Positions 1 through 7,528 of a stretch of DNA of 48,455 nt are shown here, piece by piece. The notes under the pieces were generated by a model. That model worked only from the letters and a program-made list of their open reading frames with translations, was not told the DNA's origin and did no database searches. Both the position numbers and the translations under genes were made by a program. The DNA comes from CAZHLD01 sp964533185 (GTDB taxonomy: Bacteria; Acidobacteriota; Terriglobia; Acidiferrales; UBA7541). Every line of letters begins with the position of its first letter. Within the stretch, counting starts at the first letter, position 1. The stretch is taken from assembly GCA_964533185.1 (NCBI GenBank), contig CAZHLD010000016.1, positions 1-48,455 on the forward strand, written 5' to 3'.

Positions 1-721
1 AGGCGATGGTGGCGGAAATGTCGTCTGTGCTCGTGGTCGCCGCAATGGGATCGACTGGCAAGGCGAAGGGCGTTCCCCACAGCTCATCTGTGCCGATGCT
101 ATGGTTCACCATCACCCGCGCGGTGGTCGCCAGCGGATCGGGCTTCTCTACATAGGTGACCCATAGCACACCCTTGGAATCCTTGGCGAGCGTCAGCACT
201 TCCTCTTTGCCCCGGGTGATGAACACAGGGAACCCTGTGTCCAGGCTGTAGGTCTTCGTCACAGCGTCATAGCTGTAGCGAAAGAGGCGCCCCCAATCAG
301 CTTGGATTGCAGAAGGAATCGCGTTCTCGGTGTAGGAATGTGTGGCAAGGTAGAGCTTGTTGGTGGCCTGATCCCAGAGGAGGTCCCCTTTCGTGGACTT
401 TCGCGTATCCAGCACCGTGCCCGTATCCACCCAGGTATGGGTGGCAGTGTCGAGCCGGTAGATATGGTGATTGCCGGCCGCGGCGTTATACAAGTCCGCC
501 CACCATCGTCCGTCGTTGTACCAGAGCTTGCTCTCCGTCGGCCTGCTCGTGGGCGTCGAGCTGCCCGTGGTGCCATACGAGAGGTCGCGATAGCCCGCAT
601 CCACGGGAGTCTGCGCCTCTGCCGTGACCCACGGTAGAAAACTGCCCAGCACAACAAGTACAGCGAGAATCAGAGCCCAGGAGCTTGCCTGGGACAAAGT
701 CCGCTTAGTCAGAAATCGCAT
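1..721 (-). CDS. Secreted protein of unknown function, C-terminus beyond window edge
   Basis: An open frame runs from the ATG at 721-719 to the window edge without a stop, giving at least 240 residues. The N-terminus has a basic start (MRFLTKRT) followed by a hydrophobic stretch (ALILAVLVVLGSFLP) and an Ala-rich AEAQ site, a Sec signal peptide. The mature part is rich in Trp, Tyr, Asp and Thr (SKLWYNDGRWWADLY, TNKLYLATHSYT), like repeat-built extracellular beta proteins. I do not recognise a catalytic motif or a named family; related repeats occur in uncharacterised surface proteins. A purine-rich GGGAGGGAGC lies just before the start, and a sigma70-type promoter is visible about 240 bp upstream. 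It is transcribed away from the amidase gene, so it is a separate unit. The start is well supported; the function is unknown. Confidence 0.75.
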   Translation of the reverse strand, partial: MRFLTKRTLSQASSWALILAVLVVLGSFLPWVTAEAQTPVDAGYRDLSYGTTGSSTPTSRPTESKLWYNDGRWWADLYNAAAGNHHIYRLDTATHTWVDTGTVLDTRKSTKGDLLWDQATNKLYLATHSYTENAIPSAIQADWGRLFRYSYDAVTKTYSLDTGFPVFITRGKEEVLTLAKDSKGVLWVTYVEKPDPLATTARVMVNHSIGTDELWGTPFALPVDPIAATTSTDDISATIA

Positions 722-1285
722 TGTTTGCTCCCTCCCTGTAGGAAACAGTTGTCAATCTCATTTCACAGTTTGCTGCGTTTTCGCGTCGCAAACGGCACCC
801 GTACTGACACTCCACCCTCGCAACGTGACGAAACGTGCTGAGACGCGGCCATGTTCGACCAATGACCGCCCTAAGCATGTGGCTACTCAATCTGCGGGGA
901 ACGAAGATTGACTTTCGGAGGGATACCCAAGGAGGACTCGGAGCACCCTACTACTCTTAATTATGATACTTCCTTGTGACTCTCCGTGTCAAGTTTTATC
1001 TTCAATAATGTTTGGGAGGGGACGGTCGGCCTGCGAAGAAGCAGGTACCCGCTAGGCTAGTACCTGGTTCAGAATTGCCGGGAGCTTGCCACTGAGCAGC
1101 CATCCGGCTGGTTCCCTGCTGCTCAAGCTACCGGCAAATAGCGGAGCAGTTGTCGGCGCGACTGAGCCTGGCCCCATCCGCAAAGGCATGTTTGACTGTG
1201 CCGACGACAGGCGGCCACATGCAAAGGCAAAGCCCCTTGCCATAGGCGCCGCCGTTTTCCAGTCATTTCTGCTATTCTCCTCTTC
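722..1285. other. Intergenic region between divergent genes
   Basis: No convincing gene: the short frames here lack family motifs. It holds the minus-strand promoter described separately and a 7-bp perfect inverted repeat (CAGGTAC at 1042-1048, GTACCTG at 1060-1066) without a T-run. The repeat could be an operator or a structured leader; there is no way to decide from sequence. Confidence 0.5.
963..992 (-). promoter_or_regulatory. Sigma70-type promoter for the leftmost secreted-protein gene
   Basis: Read on the minus strand, a perfect -35 hexamer TTGACA (992-987) is followed after 18 bp by TATCAT (968-963). It points at the gene starting at 721 and would give a leader of about 235 nt. No competing element was seen closer to the gene. 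Confidence 0.5.
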
Positions 1286-2014
1286 GTGCAAAATCAAAAC
1301 AAGATAGCAATTCTTTTCCTGCTGGCAGCGACGACCACGCTCGCGCAGCAGGGTGCGCCGACGCCGACTGCCCCTCAGGCAACGCCACAGCGAGCGGCAA
1401 TTAGCACCGTTGTGCTCGACCCGGCACATGGAGGGAGCGATGCCGGCGCGCGGGGGTTGAGCGGCGTCATCGAAAGCGACGTGGTGCTGACGTTTGCGCG
1501 GCTGCTGCGCGCAGAATTGGAACGGCAGGGACTGCGGGTCATCCTCACCCGCCAGGGCAACGACAATCCATCGTTTGACGACCGGGCAGAAACGGCCAAC
1601 GGCCAGCGCAACGCCATCTTCATCAGCCTGCATGTCTCGTCCACGGGGCCGGTTGGTACGGCGCGTGCCTATTCGCTGCCGCAGACTACGACAACAGAGG
1701 CAACCCCCACGAGGGAGCGGCCCGCGCTGCTGCGCTGGGACGAGGCACAGGAGCCGTTTGCCGCACTGAGCCGGAGGCTGGCCGAGCTGGTGCAGATTCA
1801 GCTCGCGCAGAGGTTCCGCGGCTCGCCCGAAGTGCCGTCCGAAAGCGCGGTGCACCAGTTGAAAACCGTCGCAGCGCCGGCCATTGCCATCGAGATCTCC
1901 AGCGTTTCTGTGCCCGACCGCGCACCGCTCGAGCAGATGGCTCAGCCGCTGGCCGAAGCCGTGGCGCGCGGGGTGGCCGCCTTTCGCAGTTTGAACGGGA
2001 TGGGGGCAAGGTGA
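1286..2014 (+). CDS. N-acetylmuramoyl-L-alanine amidase (Amidase_3, AmiC-like)
   Basis: Zinc-dependent cell-wall hydrolase that cleaves the bond between N-acetylmuramic acid and L-alanine of peptidoglycan. The 242-residue product begins with a signal-peptide-like segment (KIAILFLLAATTTLAQ) and has the Amidase_3 landmarks: LDPAHGG with the first zinc His, a Glu in the GVIESDVVL segment as the second ligand, FISLHVSS with the second zinc His, and a late Glu in AIEISSVS at the catalytic position. No AMIN or LysM targeting domain is present, so it is a minimal periplasmic enzyme. The start is GTG; an earlier start would remove the signal peptide from the terminus. Its stop overlaps the next start by one base, so it is translationally coupled to the GerMN gene and probably to rph and rdgB. 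Confidence 0.88.
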   Translation: MQNQNKIAILFLLAATTTLAQQGAPTPTAPQATPQRAAISTVVLDPAHGGSDAGARGLSGVIESDVVLTFARLLRAELERQGLRVILTRQGNDNPSFDDRAETANGQRNAIFISLHVSSTGPVGTARAYSLPQTTTTEATPTRERPALLRWDEAQEPFAALSRRLAELVQIQLAQRFRGSPEVPSESAVHQLKTVAAPAIAIEISSVSVPDRAPLEQMAQPLAEAVARGVAAFRSLNGMGAR

Positions 2015-2685
2015 TGTCGCGCCGGAGGAAATACGTCCTGGTCTGGCTGGTGATTGCAGTCATCGTCGCCGCCATTTACTTTCCAACGCTACGGGACAGC
2101 GTGATGCGTTTGGCACGCCCTGCGCGCACCGAGCAGCAGGCGCGCCGCGAGGTTGTGCAGCCACCAATCGCGACTCCTACCGACGTAAAGGTGAAAGCGA
2201 TGCTCTTCTGGGCGTCCAAGGAAGTGACCACTGCGCTTGATGCAGTAGAGGTCGAACTGCCTCTATCGGCCGACCCCGCTCTTCGCGCGCGGCAACTCAT
2301 CAGCGCACTCATCAGCAACCCGCCCTCCCCGGAGCAGCGCACGCTGCCGGCTGACGCCGCCCTGTTGCAGTTTTACTTGTTGCCGGACGGAACTGCGGTG
2401 GCCGATTTTTCCGACCCGCTGGCTACGGCCACGCCTTCGGGAATCCTCAGCGAGCAGATGGCGGTGGATTCAATTGTCAGGACGCTGGAAGCCAATGTCG
2501 AGCCAGTGAAGCGCTTGAAAATCTTGATCCACGGGCAAGAGGTGGATACCCTCGCAGGGCACCTGGACCTCACCGGCTTTTTCACCGTGCGCGCCGAAGC
2601 GCCGGCGGAACGTGCTGCAACACCGGCAAAGGCGTCGACGGACAAGTTGACACCATCCGCTCCGCCCGGCAAACTGAGCCGGTAG
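2014..2685 (+). CDS. GerMN domain-containing membrane-anchored protein
   Basis: A 223-residue protein with a short basic N-terminus, one membrane segment (YVLVWLVIAVIVAAIYF, about residues 8-24), a linker, and one GerMN domain (about residues 60-180). Visible GerMN features are the VKAMLFWAS opening, ALISNPPSPE after a charged helix, DGTAVADFSDPL, and the closing KRLKILIHGQEVDTLAGHLDL. GerMN domains occur in spore germination protein GerM and in many non-sporulating bacteria next to amidases, where a role in peptidoglycan binding or remodelling is presumed. Start: ATG at 2014 is preferred to GTG at 2011 because it shares one base with the amidase stop. A low-complexity Ala/Pro/Lys tail follows the domain. 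Confidence 0.8.
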   Translation: MSRRRKYVLVWLVIAVIVAAIYFPTLRDSVMRLARPARTEQQARREVVQPPIATPTDVKVKAMLFWASKEVTTALDAVEVELPLSADPALRARQLISALISNPPSPEQRTLPADAALLQFYLLPDGTAVADFSDPLATATPSGILSEQMAVDSIVRTLEANVEPVKRLKILIHGQEVDTLAGHLDLTGFFTVRAEAPAERAATPAKASTDKLTPSAPPGKLSR

Positions 2686-2695
2686 GTTTTTGATC

Positions 2696-3460
2696 ATGGC
2701 CACCCGACCCAGCGGAACATTCGCCCGAAGCGACGGACGCGCACCCGACCAGATGCGCGCCGTCAAGCTGACGCCGGACTTCGTCCCCACGGCCGAGGGC
2801 AGCGTGCTGATCGAGGTCGGGCAGACGCGCGTGATCTGCGCGGCAACGGTGGACGACGGCGTGCCCTCATTCCTGAAAGGCTCGGGCAAAGGCTGGGTGA
2901 CTGGCGAGTACGGCATGCTGCCCCGCGCCACCGAGCAACGCACCCCGCGCGAGGCGGCGCGCGGACGCCAGTCGGGACGCACGCAGGAGATTCAGCGGCT
3001 GATCGGAAGGTCGTTGCGCGCGGTCACGGATACGGTGAAGCTGGGTGAGCGCACGGTGATCGTGGATTGCGACGTCATCCAGGCCGACGGCGGCACGCGC
3101 ACGGCATCCATCACCGGCGCGTTTGTAGCGCTGGCACTGGCGCTCGAGCGAATGGTGGCGGCCGGAATCATGAAGTCAGTCCCCTTGAAAGACTCAGTGG
3201 CGGCCACGAGTGTCGGTCTGGTGGACGAACACCTCCTGCTCGACCTGGCCTACGACGAGGATTCGCGCGCGCAGGTGGATATGAACGTAGTCATGACCGG
3301 CAGCGGACACTTCGTTGAAGTGCAGGCCACCGCCGAGGGGCGCGCCTATACCAGCGAAGAAATGCAGCGCTTGCTGCAACTGGCTGCCACCGGCATCCGC
3401 CAGCTAACTGAAACCCAGCAGTCGCTGCTGCAGATGAACTTCAGTGCCCGCGCGCGTTAA
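2696..3460 (+). CDS. rph: Ribonuclease PH
   Basis: Phosphorolytic 3'-5' exoribonuclease that trims tRNA precursors and releases nucleoside diphosphates. The 254-residue product matches the family length and carries its hallmarks: RSDGRAPDQMR at the N-terminus, GSVLIEVGQTRVIC, GKGWVTGEYGMLPRAT, the phosphate-site region TPREAARGRQSGRTQEIQR, VDCDVIQADGGTRTASI, and DLAYDEDSRAQVDMNVVM. Start chosen at ATG 2696 rather than the in-frame TTG 2690. It begins 10 bp after the GerMN gene and its end overlaps the rdgB start by 17 bp, the usual rph-rdgB pairing. Single-copy housekeeping gene with no anomalies. Confidence 0.96.
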   Translation: MATRPSGTFARSDGRAPDQMRAVKLTPDFVPTAEGSVLIEVGQTRVICAATVDDGVPSFLKGSGKGWVTGEYGMLPRATEQRTPREAARGRQSGRTQEIQRLIGRSLRAVTDTVKLGERTVIVDCDVIQADGGTRTASITGAFVALALALERMVAAGIMKSVPLKDSVAATSVGLVDEHLLLDLAYDEDSRAQVDMNVVMTGSGHFVEVQATAEGRAYTSEEMQRLLQLAATGIRQLTETQQSLLQMNFSARAR

Positions 3461-4037
3461 GCTCCTGCTGGCTTCGTCAAATTCTGGCAAATTGCGCGAT
3501 TACCAGGCGCTGGCCGAGGGCCATTCCATTGAACTGGCGCTTTTCCCCCGATTCAAATCCCTTCCCGCTTTTGCCGAGAGCGCGCCAAGTTTTGCCGAGA
3601 ATGCTGCAGGAAAGGCGCTGCACTACAGCAGTTACGCGAAGTTGCCCGTTCTGGCCGATGATTCGGGTCTCGTTGTGCCCGCGCTGGGCGGCGCGCCCGG
3701 GCCGAAGTCGGCGCGCTATGCCGGGCCGAATGCAACCGACGCGGATCGTATCCGCAAGTTGCTGGGCGAACTCGCCGGCCGAACCGCGAGCGAACGCAGC
3801 GCGCGCTTTGTGTGCGTAATCGCGATAGCCGAATGCGGACGCGTGCTCGAGGCAATCTCAGACTTTGTGGAAGGTGAGCTGCTCGATGCTCCGCGTGGAT
3901 CGGGCGGATTCGGCTATGACCCGATCTTCTACTACGCACCGTTCGGCAAAACGTTTGCGGAGCTTTCGCCGGAGGAGAAGAACCGCGTCAGTCACCGCGG
4001 CCGCGCATTCCGCAAGCTGCTCACGGTCCTTGGATAA
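3444..4037 (+). CDS. rdgB: XTP/dITP diphosphatase (non-canonical purine NTP pyrophosphatase)
   Basis: Hydrolyses dITP, ITP and XTP to the monophosphates, which keeps deaminated purines out of DNA and RNA. The 197-residue product shows the Ham1/RdgB signature set: LLLASSNSGKLRDY at the N-terminus, PSFAENAAGKALHY, VLADDSGLVVPALGGAPG with the metal-binding acidic pair, GGFGYDPIFY, and the C-terminal SHRGRAFRKL. The start is GTG at 3444, inside the last 17 bp of rph, which implies coupled translation. Length and motifs are complete. Confidence 0.95.
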   Translation: MPARVKLLLASSNSGKLRDYQALAEGHSIELALFPRFKSLPAFAESAPSFAENAAGKALHYSSYAKLPVLADDSGLVVPALGGAPGPKSARYAGPNATDADRIRKLLGELAGRTASERSARFVCVIAIAECGRVLEAISDFVEGELLDAPRGSGGFGYDPIFYYAPFGKTFAELSPEEKNRVSHRGRAFRKLLTVLG

Positions 4038-4115
4038 CCGTGCGATTGTAGGAGGCCGCAACGTGGCCCGAGCCAGATAGGCCCAGAGTGTTGTGCTATA
4101 GTCCTGCTCCTCATT

Positions 4116-4853
4116 ATGGCAAGACGCAAGAAAACAAAGCGAAGTCGCAGCGCAAAACTGGGTAAGAAGGCGCGGCGAGCGGCAGCCAGAGCGCCAGAAA
4201 AAGCCGCCGGGGCGACGCCGGAGCGGGCGTCCACAATCTTGAAGAAGCTGGACGAGGCCTACCCGGCGGCCAGTTGCGAACTCAAACACGAAAATCCGTT
4301 CCAACTGCTGATCTCAACCATCCTTTCGGCACAGTGCACCGACGAGCGGGTCAATCAGGTCACAAAAACTTTGTTCCCCAAGTACCCCACGCCAAAGCAT
4401 TTTGCATACGCGACCCCACGCGAGCTTCAAAAGGAGATTCGTTCGACTGGATTTTTCCGCAACAAGGCCAAGTCCATCCTCGGCGCGAGCAAGAAGATCG
4501 TCGAAGAATTCGGCGGCGAAGTGCCGCGCACAATGGAAGAGATGCTGACGCTGCCCGGCGTGGCGCGGAAGACGGCCAATGTTGTGCTGGGCAGCGCGTT
4601 CGGCATTGCGTCGGGCATCGTGGTGGATACGCATGTTCTGAGGCTCTCCAACCGGCTGGACCTGACGCGGAATCAAGACCCGAAGAAGATCGAGCAGGAC
4701 CTGATGCAGATTATTCCCCACGACAGATGGATCCTGTTCTCGCACCAGTTGATCTGGCACGGGCGACGCGTCTGCCAAGCCCGCAAACCCCGATGCATGG
4801 AGTGCAACCTCGAGCCGGTCTGCTATTCCAAGGATAAAACCCTGAATGGGTAA
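4116..4853 (+). CDS. nth: Endonuclease III (DNA glycosylase/AP lyase)
   Basis: Bifunctional base-excision repair enzyme that removes oxidised pyrimidines and cleaves the abasic site. The 245-residue product has a Lys/Arg/Ala-rich extension of about 35 residues, then the glycosylase core: LLISTILSAQCTDERVN, the helix-hairpin-helix LPGVARKTANVVLG with the catalytic Lys, and VVDTHVLRLSNRL with the catalytic Asp. The C-terminus has the Fe-S cluster loop with spacing C-x6-C-x2-C-x5-C (CQARKPRCMECNLEPVC). The basic extension is longer than in E. coli Nth and probably binds DNA. It lies 78 bp after rdgB on the same strand and may be read through from that operon. Confidence 0.96.
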   Translation: MARRKKTKRSRSAKLGKKARRAAARAPEKAAGATPERASTILKKLDEAYPAASCELKHENPFQLLISTILSAQCTDERVNQVTKTLFPKYPTPKHFAYATPRELQKEIRSTGFFRNKAKSILGASKKIVEEFGGEVPRTMEEMLTLPGVARKTANVVLGSAFGIASGIVVDTHVLRLSNRLDLTRNQDPKKIEQDLMQIIPHDRWILFSHQLIWHGRRVCQARKPRCMECNLEPVCYSKDKTLNG

Positions 4854-4960
4854 AAGTTTTCCACAGCTACCCGATAAGTGAAAACGGGTTCTCCTCTGGT
4901 AGGGTACGCTGGGTGTTGCCGCCAACTTTCTAGCTAACCGATAGATAATGAAAGCTTTAT

Positions 4961-5098
4961 TCATCTTGGTACAGAGTGAACGCGGAGGACTTCTGCAAAG
5001 TCTCGGCCACCGTTGCTACTGAGAAGTCCGGGAACATTCTCGAACACAAACCAAGCGGGTCGAAGCTCTTGCAGGATTCGCGCCGCTCCAAATCCCTG
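4961..5098 (-). pseudogene. Fragment of a C5-cytosine DNA methyltransferase (motif IV region)
   Basis: On the minus strand a 45-residue stretch ending at a stop (4963-4961) contains ARILQELRPAWFVFENVPG followed by LLSSNGGRDFAEVL. This is the motif IV block (ENV) and following segment of Dcm-type DNA cytosine methyltransferases, as often seen in prophage and restriction-modification enzymes. The PCQ catalytic loop that should lie upstream and the target-recognition and C-terminal motifs are missing in all minus-strand frames, so this is a remnant and not a gene. It lies antisense just upstream of the dUTPase-like gene, which suggests a past mobile element here. Confidence 0.5.
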
Positions 5099-5201
5099 GA
5101 CGCACCTGTACTCGGACGATATAGTGCAATTGCCGATATGCGACCCGCGGCAGAGGCCGTCCGTGCGGACACGCGAAGGGGGAACGCAGAGGAGCACGAG
5201 T

Positions 5202-5624
5202 ATGGAATTGCTACCCGGCCGAGAGACCGTCCGCCGAGTCTCCGGGCTGATCAATGCCAAGTATCAGGTGCACCGGTACTCCGTGCATCTCACGGTTCGC
5301 AACATCTACGCGCTGGACCCGGTGGGGCAGGTGGACTTCGGCGGCAGTGAGTATGTACCGGCTGGAAAAACAGCGATGGGCACGGTGCGTCGCAGCCCGG
5401 AGGACCGCTACGAATGGTGGGACCTGAGCCGTGGCCGGTACCAGGTGGAGTTCAACGAGTCGCTTGAGCTGGCCGAGGACGAGCTGGGCATCCTCGAGCC
5501 CGAAGACCGCCTCCTGCGGGCAGGCGGTTCGCACGTCACTGTTTCCTTGCGCGGGCACATTGAAACTCTGGAGGTGCCGCTGGTGGTGGAGACACTGCGA
5601 ATGCAGATAAAGAAGAATGCGTGA
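5202..5624 (+). CDS. dCTP deaminase/dUTPase-like family protein
   Basis: A 140-residue protein beginning at ATG 5202, behind a good GGAG ribosome site; an in-frame open stretch upstream (from 5013) is not protein-like. Content such as GLINAKYQVHRYSVHLTVRN, the WWDLSRGRYQVEFNESLEL segment, ILEPEDRLLRAGG and the closing LEVPLVVET resembles the all-beta core of the dUTPase/dCTP deaminase superfamily: a Tyr/Val-rich strand, an 'E-P-x-x-R-L-L-x-G' analogue of the 'P-R-S-S-L-x-R' motif, and a late strand. If correct, it would act on dUTP or dCTP to limit uracil in DNA. The canonical Ser after the Arg is not obvious, so catalysis is uncertain. It follows nth and the methyltransferase fossil; probably monocistronic. 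Confidence 0.55.
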   Translation: MELLPGRETVRRVSGLINAKYQVHRYSVHLTVRNIYALDPVGQVDFGGSEYVPAGKTAMGTVRRSPEDRYEWWDLSRGRYQVEFNESLELAEDELGILEPEDRLLRAGGSHVTVSLRGHIETLEVPLVVETLRMQIKKNA

Positions 5625-6170
5625 ATTTCGAGGCTGCGGATCTTTCGGTTCAAACCCACCGCCAAAGCAGCTCCTGCGGGGGGCAGACGACGCTCGAGAT
5701 CGCCAAAAAAACTGGCGCGGCGACGTTGAGCGGGATGGAGATGCGGGCTGGTTGTTAGCCGTATGCTAGAATTATTCCGATCGGGGCGTAGCGTCCGCCG
5801 CGGCGGAGTAGCGCGCCTGCCTTGGGCTCGGAGCTTCAGACTCCAACAACTCCATTCCCCGCTTTGGCTTCTCTGTGTTTTCAATAACTTGGGGAATCTG
5901 CTTTTCGCTCAAAGCTAACCCCAATGGCATGAAAAGATCGGATTCTGGCACAGTTGTGGCACAGCGGACGCGCCTGCTTTTCAAGCAGAGGCGTGCTCGC
6001 CGACACCTGCTAACTGCCCAAGATTGGTTCCATGAACATTCGCAGGACAGCGATTGCACTTTGAGCGCTACAAAACTGGTCAGATAGGCATGATGATAAG
6101 CGGTGATGTGGTCAGCGCATCGGCCAACGGCAACGCGGCGAGCAACCCTCAAGATGGACGCACTCGCGTT
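5625..6170. other. Gene-poor stretch with a decayed tRNA-Pro
   Basis: No convincing protein gene. A 45-codon frame (GTG 5621 to the TAG ending near 5758) overlaps the dUTPase-like stop by 4 bp but has no recognisable motif. The stretch holds a degenerate tRNA-Pro copy (listed separately) with a duplicated TAGAAT box. It ends at the promoter of the metallo-hydrolase operon. Confidence 0.5.
5782..5850 (+). pseudogene. Decayed tRNA-Pro copy
   Basis: Two blocks are identical to the intact tRNA-Pro at 8495: CGGGGCGTAGCG (5782-5793) and the 19-base TAGCGCGCCTGCCTTGGGC (5809-5827), which covers the D-arm end and anticodon arm. Between them the D-loop is replaced by a segment with the palindrome CCGCCGCGGCGG. 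After the anticodon the 3' half no longer pairs and no T-arm or CCA is present. Upstream, GTATGCTAGAAT (5761-5772) matches GTACGCTAGAAT at the intact gene, so promoter and 5' half were duplicated. Not functional as a tRNA. Confidence 0.6.
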
Positions 6171-6176
6171 TATAAT
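6171..6176 (+). promoter_or_regulatory. -10 box of the metallo-hydrolase/nuclease operon
   Basis: A perfect TATAAT lies 41 bp before the ATG at 6218. No good -35 hexamer is visible 16-18 bp upstream. A leader of about 35 nt would carry the AGAGG ribosome site before the ATG. Confidence 0.4.
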
Positions 6177-6217
6177 CTCGACACCACGCAGTGTATCAGG
6201 ATTCTGTAAGAGGCGTT

Positions 6218-7528
6218 ATGGCAGCTCCATCGATTACTGTCACGGTTCATCGCGGCAGCAATGAAATCGGGGGCAACTGCGTCGAGGTGGCCACGGGCAA
6301 GTCGCGCCTGATTCTTGATGTGGGGATGCCCTTGTCCGAGATGATGGATGACGGCGCTTCGAAAAGGCGTAAACCAGATCGGGATGATTTAATCCAGCGT
6401 GGCGTCATCCTGCCCATACCGGGCTTGTTCAGTCCCGGCCCAAAAATTGACGGCATCCTTCTGAGCCACGCGCATTCCGATCATTTTGGCCTTATCGAGC
6501 AGACACTCCCGGAAATTCCCATCTATCTCAGTCGGGGAACCAGCAAGATGCTTATGTCTGGCTCTCTTTTCGCTGGACAGAGCGAGCTGCCCCGTGACCG
6601 CCAGAAGGTACTGTTCCCCGGCAAGGCTCGGCGCATTGGCGATTTCACTGTGACGGCGTACCTAGTCGATCATTCCAGTTATGGCTCCGTGGCCTTCCTG
6701 ATTGAAGCTGGAGGGAAGCGGATCGTTTATTCCGGCGATCTGCGCCTGCATGGTCGCAAATCGGGAATGGCTGAGGTTCTGTTGAAGGCTATTCGGAAAG
6801 CCCCCTTGGATTTGCTCATCATGGAGGGAACCAGCTTGTCGCGGGGGCAGGAACCCGGACCGAGTGAACAGGACGTTGAGACGCGGTTGGTCAATTCACT
6901 GAAACAGGCTCCGGGTTTGGCGCTGGCGATGTTTTCGCCCCAAAACGTGGATCGTCTGGTGAGCTATTACCGTGCTGCTGTCCGTTCCGATCGAATTCTG
7001 GTTCTCGACCCCTATGCGGCTTTTGTCTTTCACCTGATCAAAAGCGAGTGCAAAGTTCCCGAACCATTTGCGGGCAAACAGATCAGAATTTTTATGACGG
7101 AATCGTTCTCCCGGACCTCGGCGGGCCGTCGTTTGCAAAAGCTGCTACCTCGGATGAAAAAGGTGGAAATCACTCTCTCCGAAATTCTCGCTGCACCAGG
7201 AAACTTCCTGATGATCTTCCGTGAATGGATGTACGAACGGATATTCGAGAGCGAGTTGCCTCCAGGATCGAGGTTCTTCTACTCGTACTGGCCCGGCTAC
7301 CTTGACACCCAACCCCGGTTAAAGAAGCTTCGCTCCCGGCTGGAAGAATCCGGATGCCCCTTTGATCTTGTCCACGCCAGCGGTCACATCTACTATCAGG
7401 ACATCATGAAGTTCATCATGCTCGCCAACCCACGCAAGCTGATGCCCATTCATACGACATGCGCAGAAGAACTGAACAGCCTCTTCTCAGACATTCTCGT
7501 CAAGAAGCAAACCTTAGAAATTCTATGA
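6218..7528 (+). CDS. Beta-CASP/RNase J-like metallo-beta-lactamase-fold hydrolase
   Basis: A 436-residue protein of the metallo-beta-lactamase fold with a beta-CASP insertion, the architecture of RNase J and CPSF-73 nucleases. Visible in order: GSNEIGGNCVEV and LILDVGMP of the N-terminal sheet, the zinc motif LLSHAHSDHFG (H-x-H-x-D-H), YLVDHSSYGS, IVYSGDLRLHGR with the third-site Asp, a middle beta-CASP-like region (FSPQNVDRLVSYYRA), and late HASGHIYYQDI and LMPIHTT, equivalent to the RNase J 'SGHA' and 'P-x-HGE' motifs. RNase J acts on RNA; substrate here is unknown. ATG 6218 is preferred to GTG 6191 because of AGAGG spacing and the point where homology begins. Its stop overlaps the next ATG (ATGA), so the two proteins are made together. 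Compared with RNase J it lacks the extra C-terminal domain. Confidence 0.82.
   Translation: MAAPSITVTVHRGSNEIGGNCVEVATGKSRLILDVGMPLSEMMDDGASKRRKPDRDDLIQRGVILPIPGLFSPGPKIDGILLSHAHSDHFGLIEQTLPEIPIYLSRGTSKMLMSGSLFAGQSELPRDRQKVLFPGKARRIGDFTVTAYLVDHSSYGSVAFLIEAGGKRIVYSGDLRLHGRKSGMAEVLLKAIRKAPLDLLIMEGTSLSRGQEPGPSEQDVETRLVNSLKQAPGLALAMFSPQNVDRLVSYYRAAVRSDRILVLDPYAAFVFHLIKSECKVPEPFAGKQIRIFMTESFSRTSAGRRLQKLLPRMKKVEITLSEILAAPGNFLMIFREWMYERIFESELPPGSRFFYSYWPGYLDTQPRLKKLRSRLEESGCPFDLVHASGHIYYQDIMKFIMLANPRKLMPIHTTCAEELNSLFSDILVKKQTLEIL

Noticed and set aside
624..911. 95-codon plus-strand frame between the first two genes
   Set aside because: Overlaps the promoter and start of the secreted-protein gene on the other strand; peptide not protein-like.
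5955..6010. Hairpin CCTGC-TTTTCAA-GCAGA resembling a tRNA anticodon arm
   Set aside because: No matching acceptor, D-arm or T-arm on either strand; one base pair of the stem fails.
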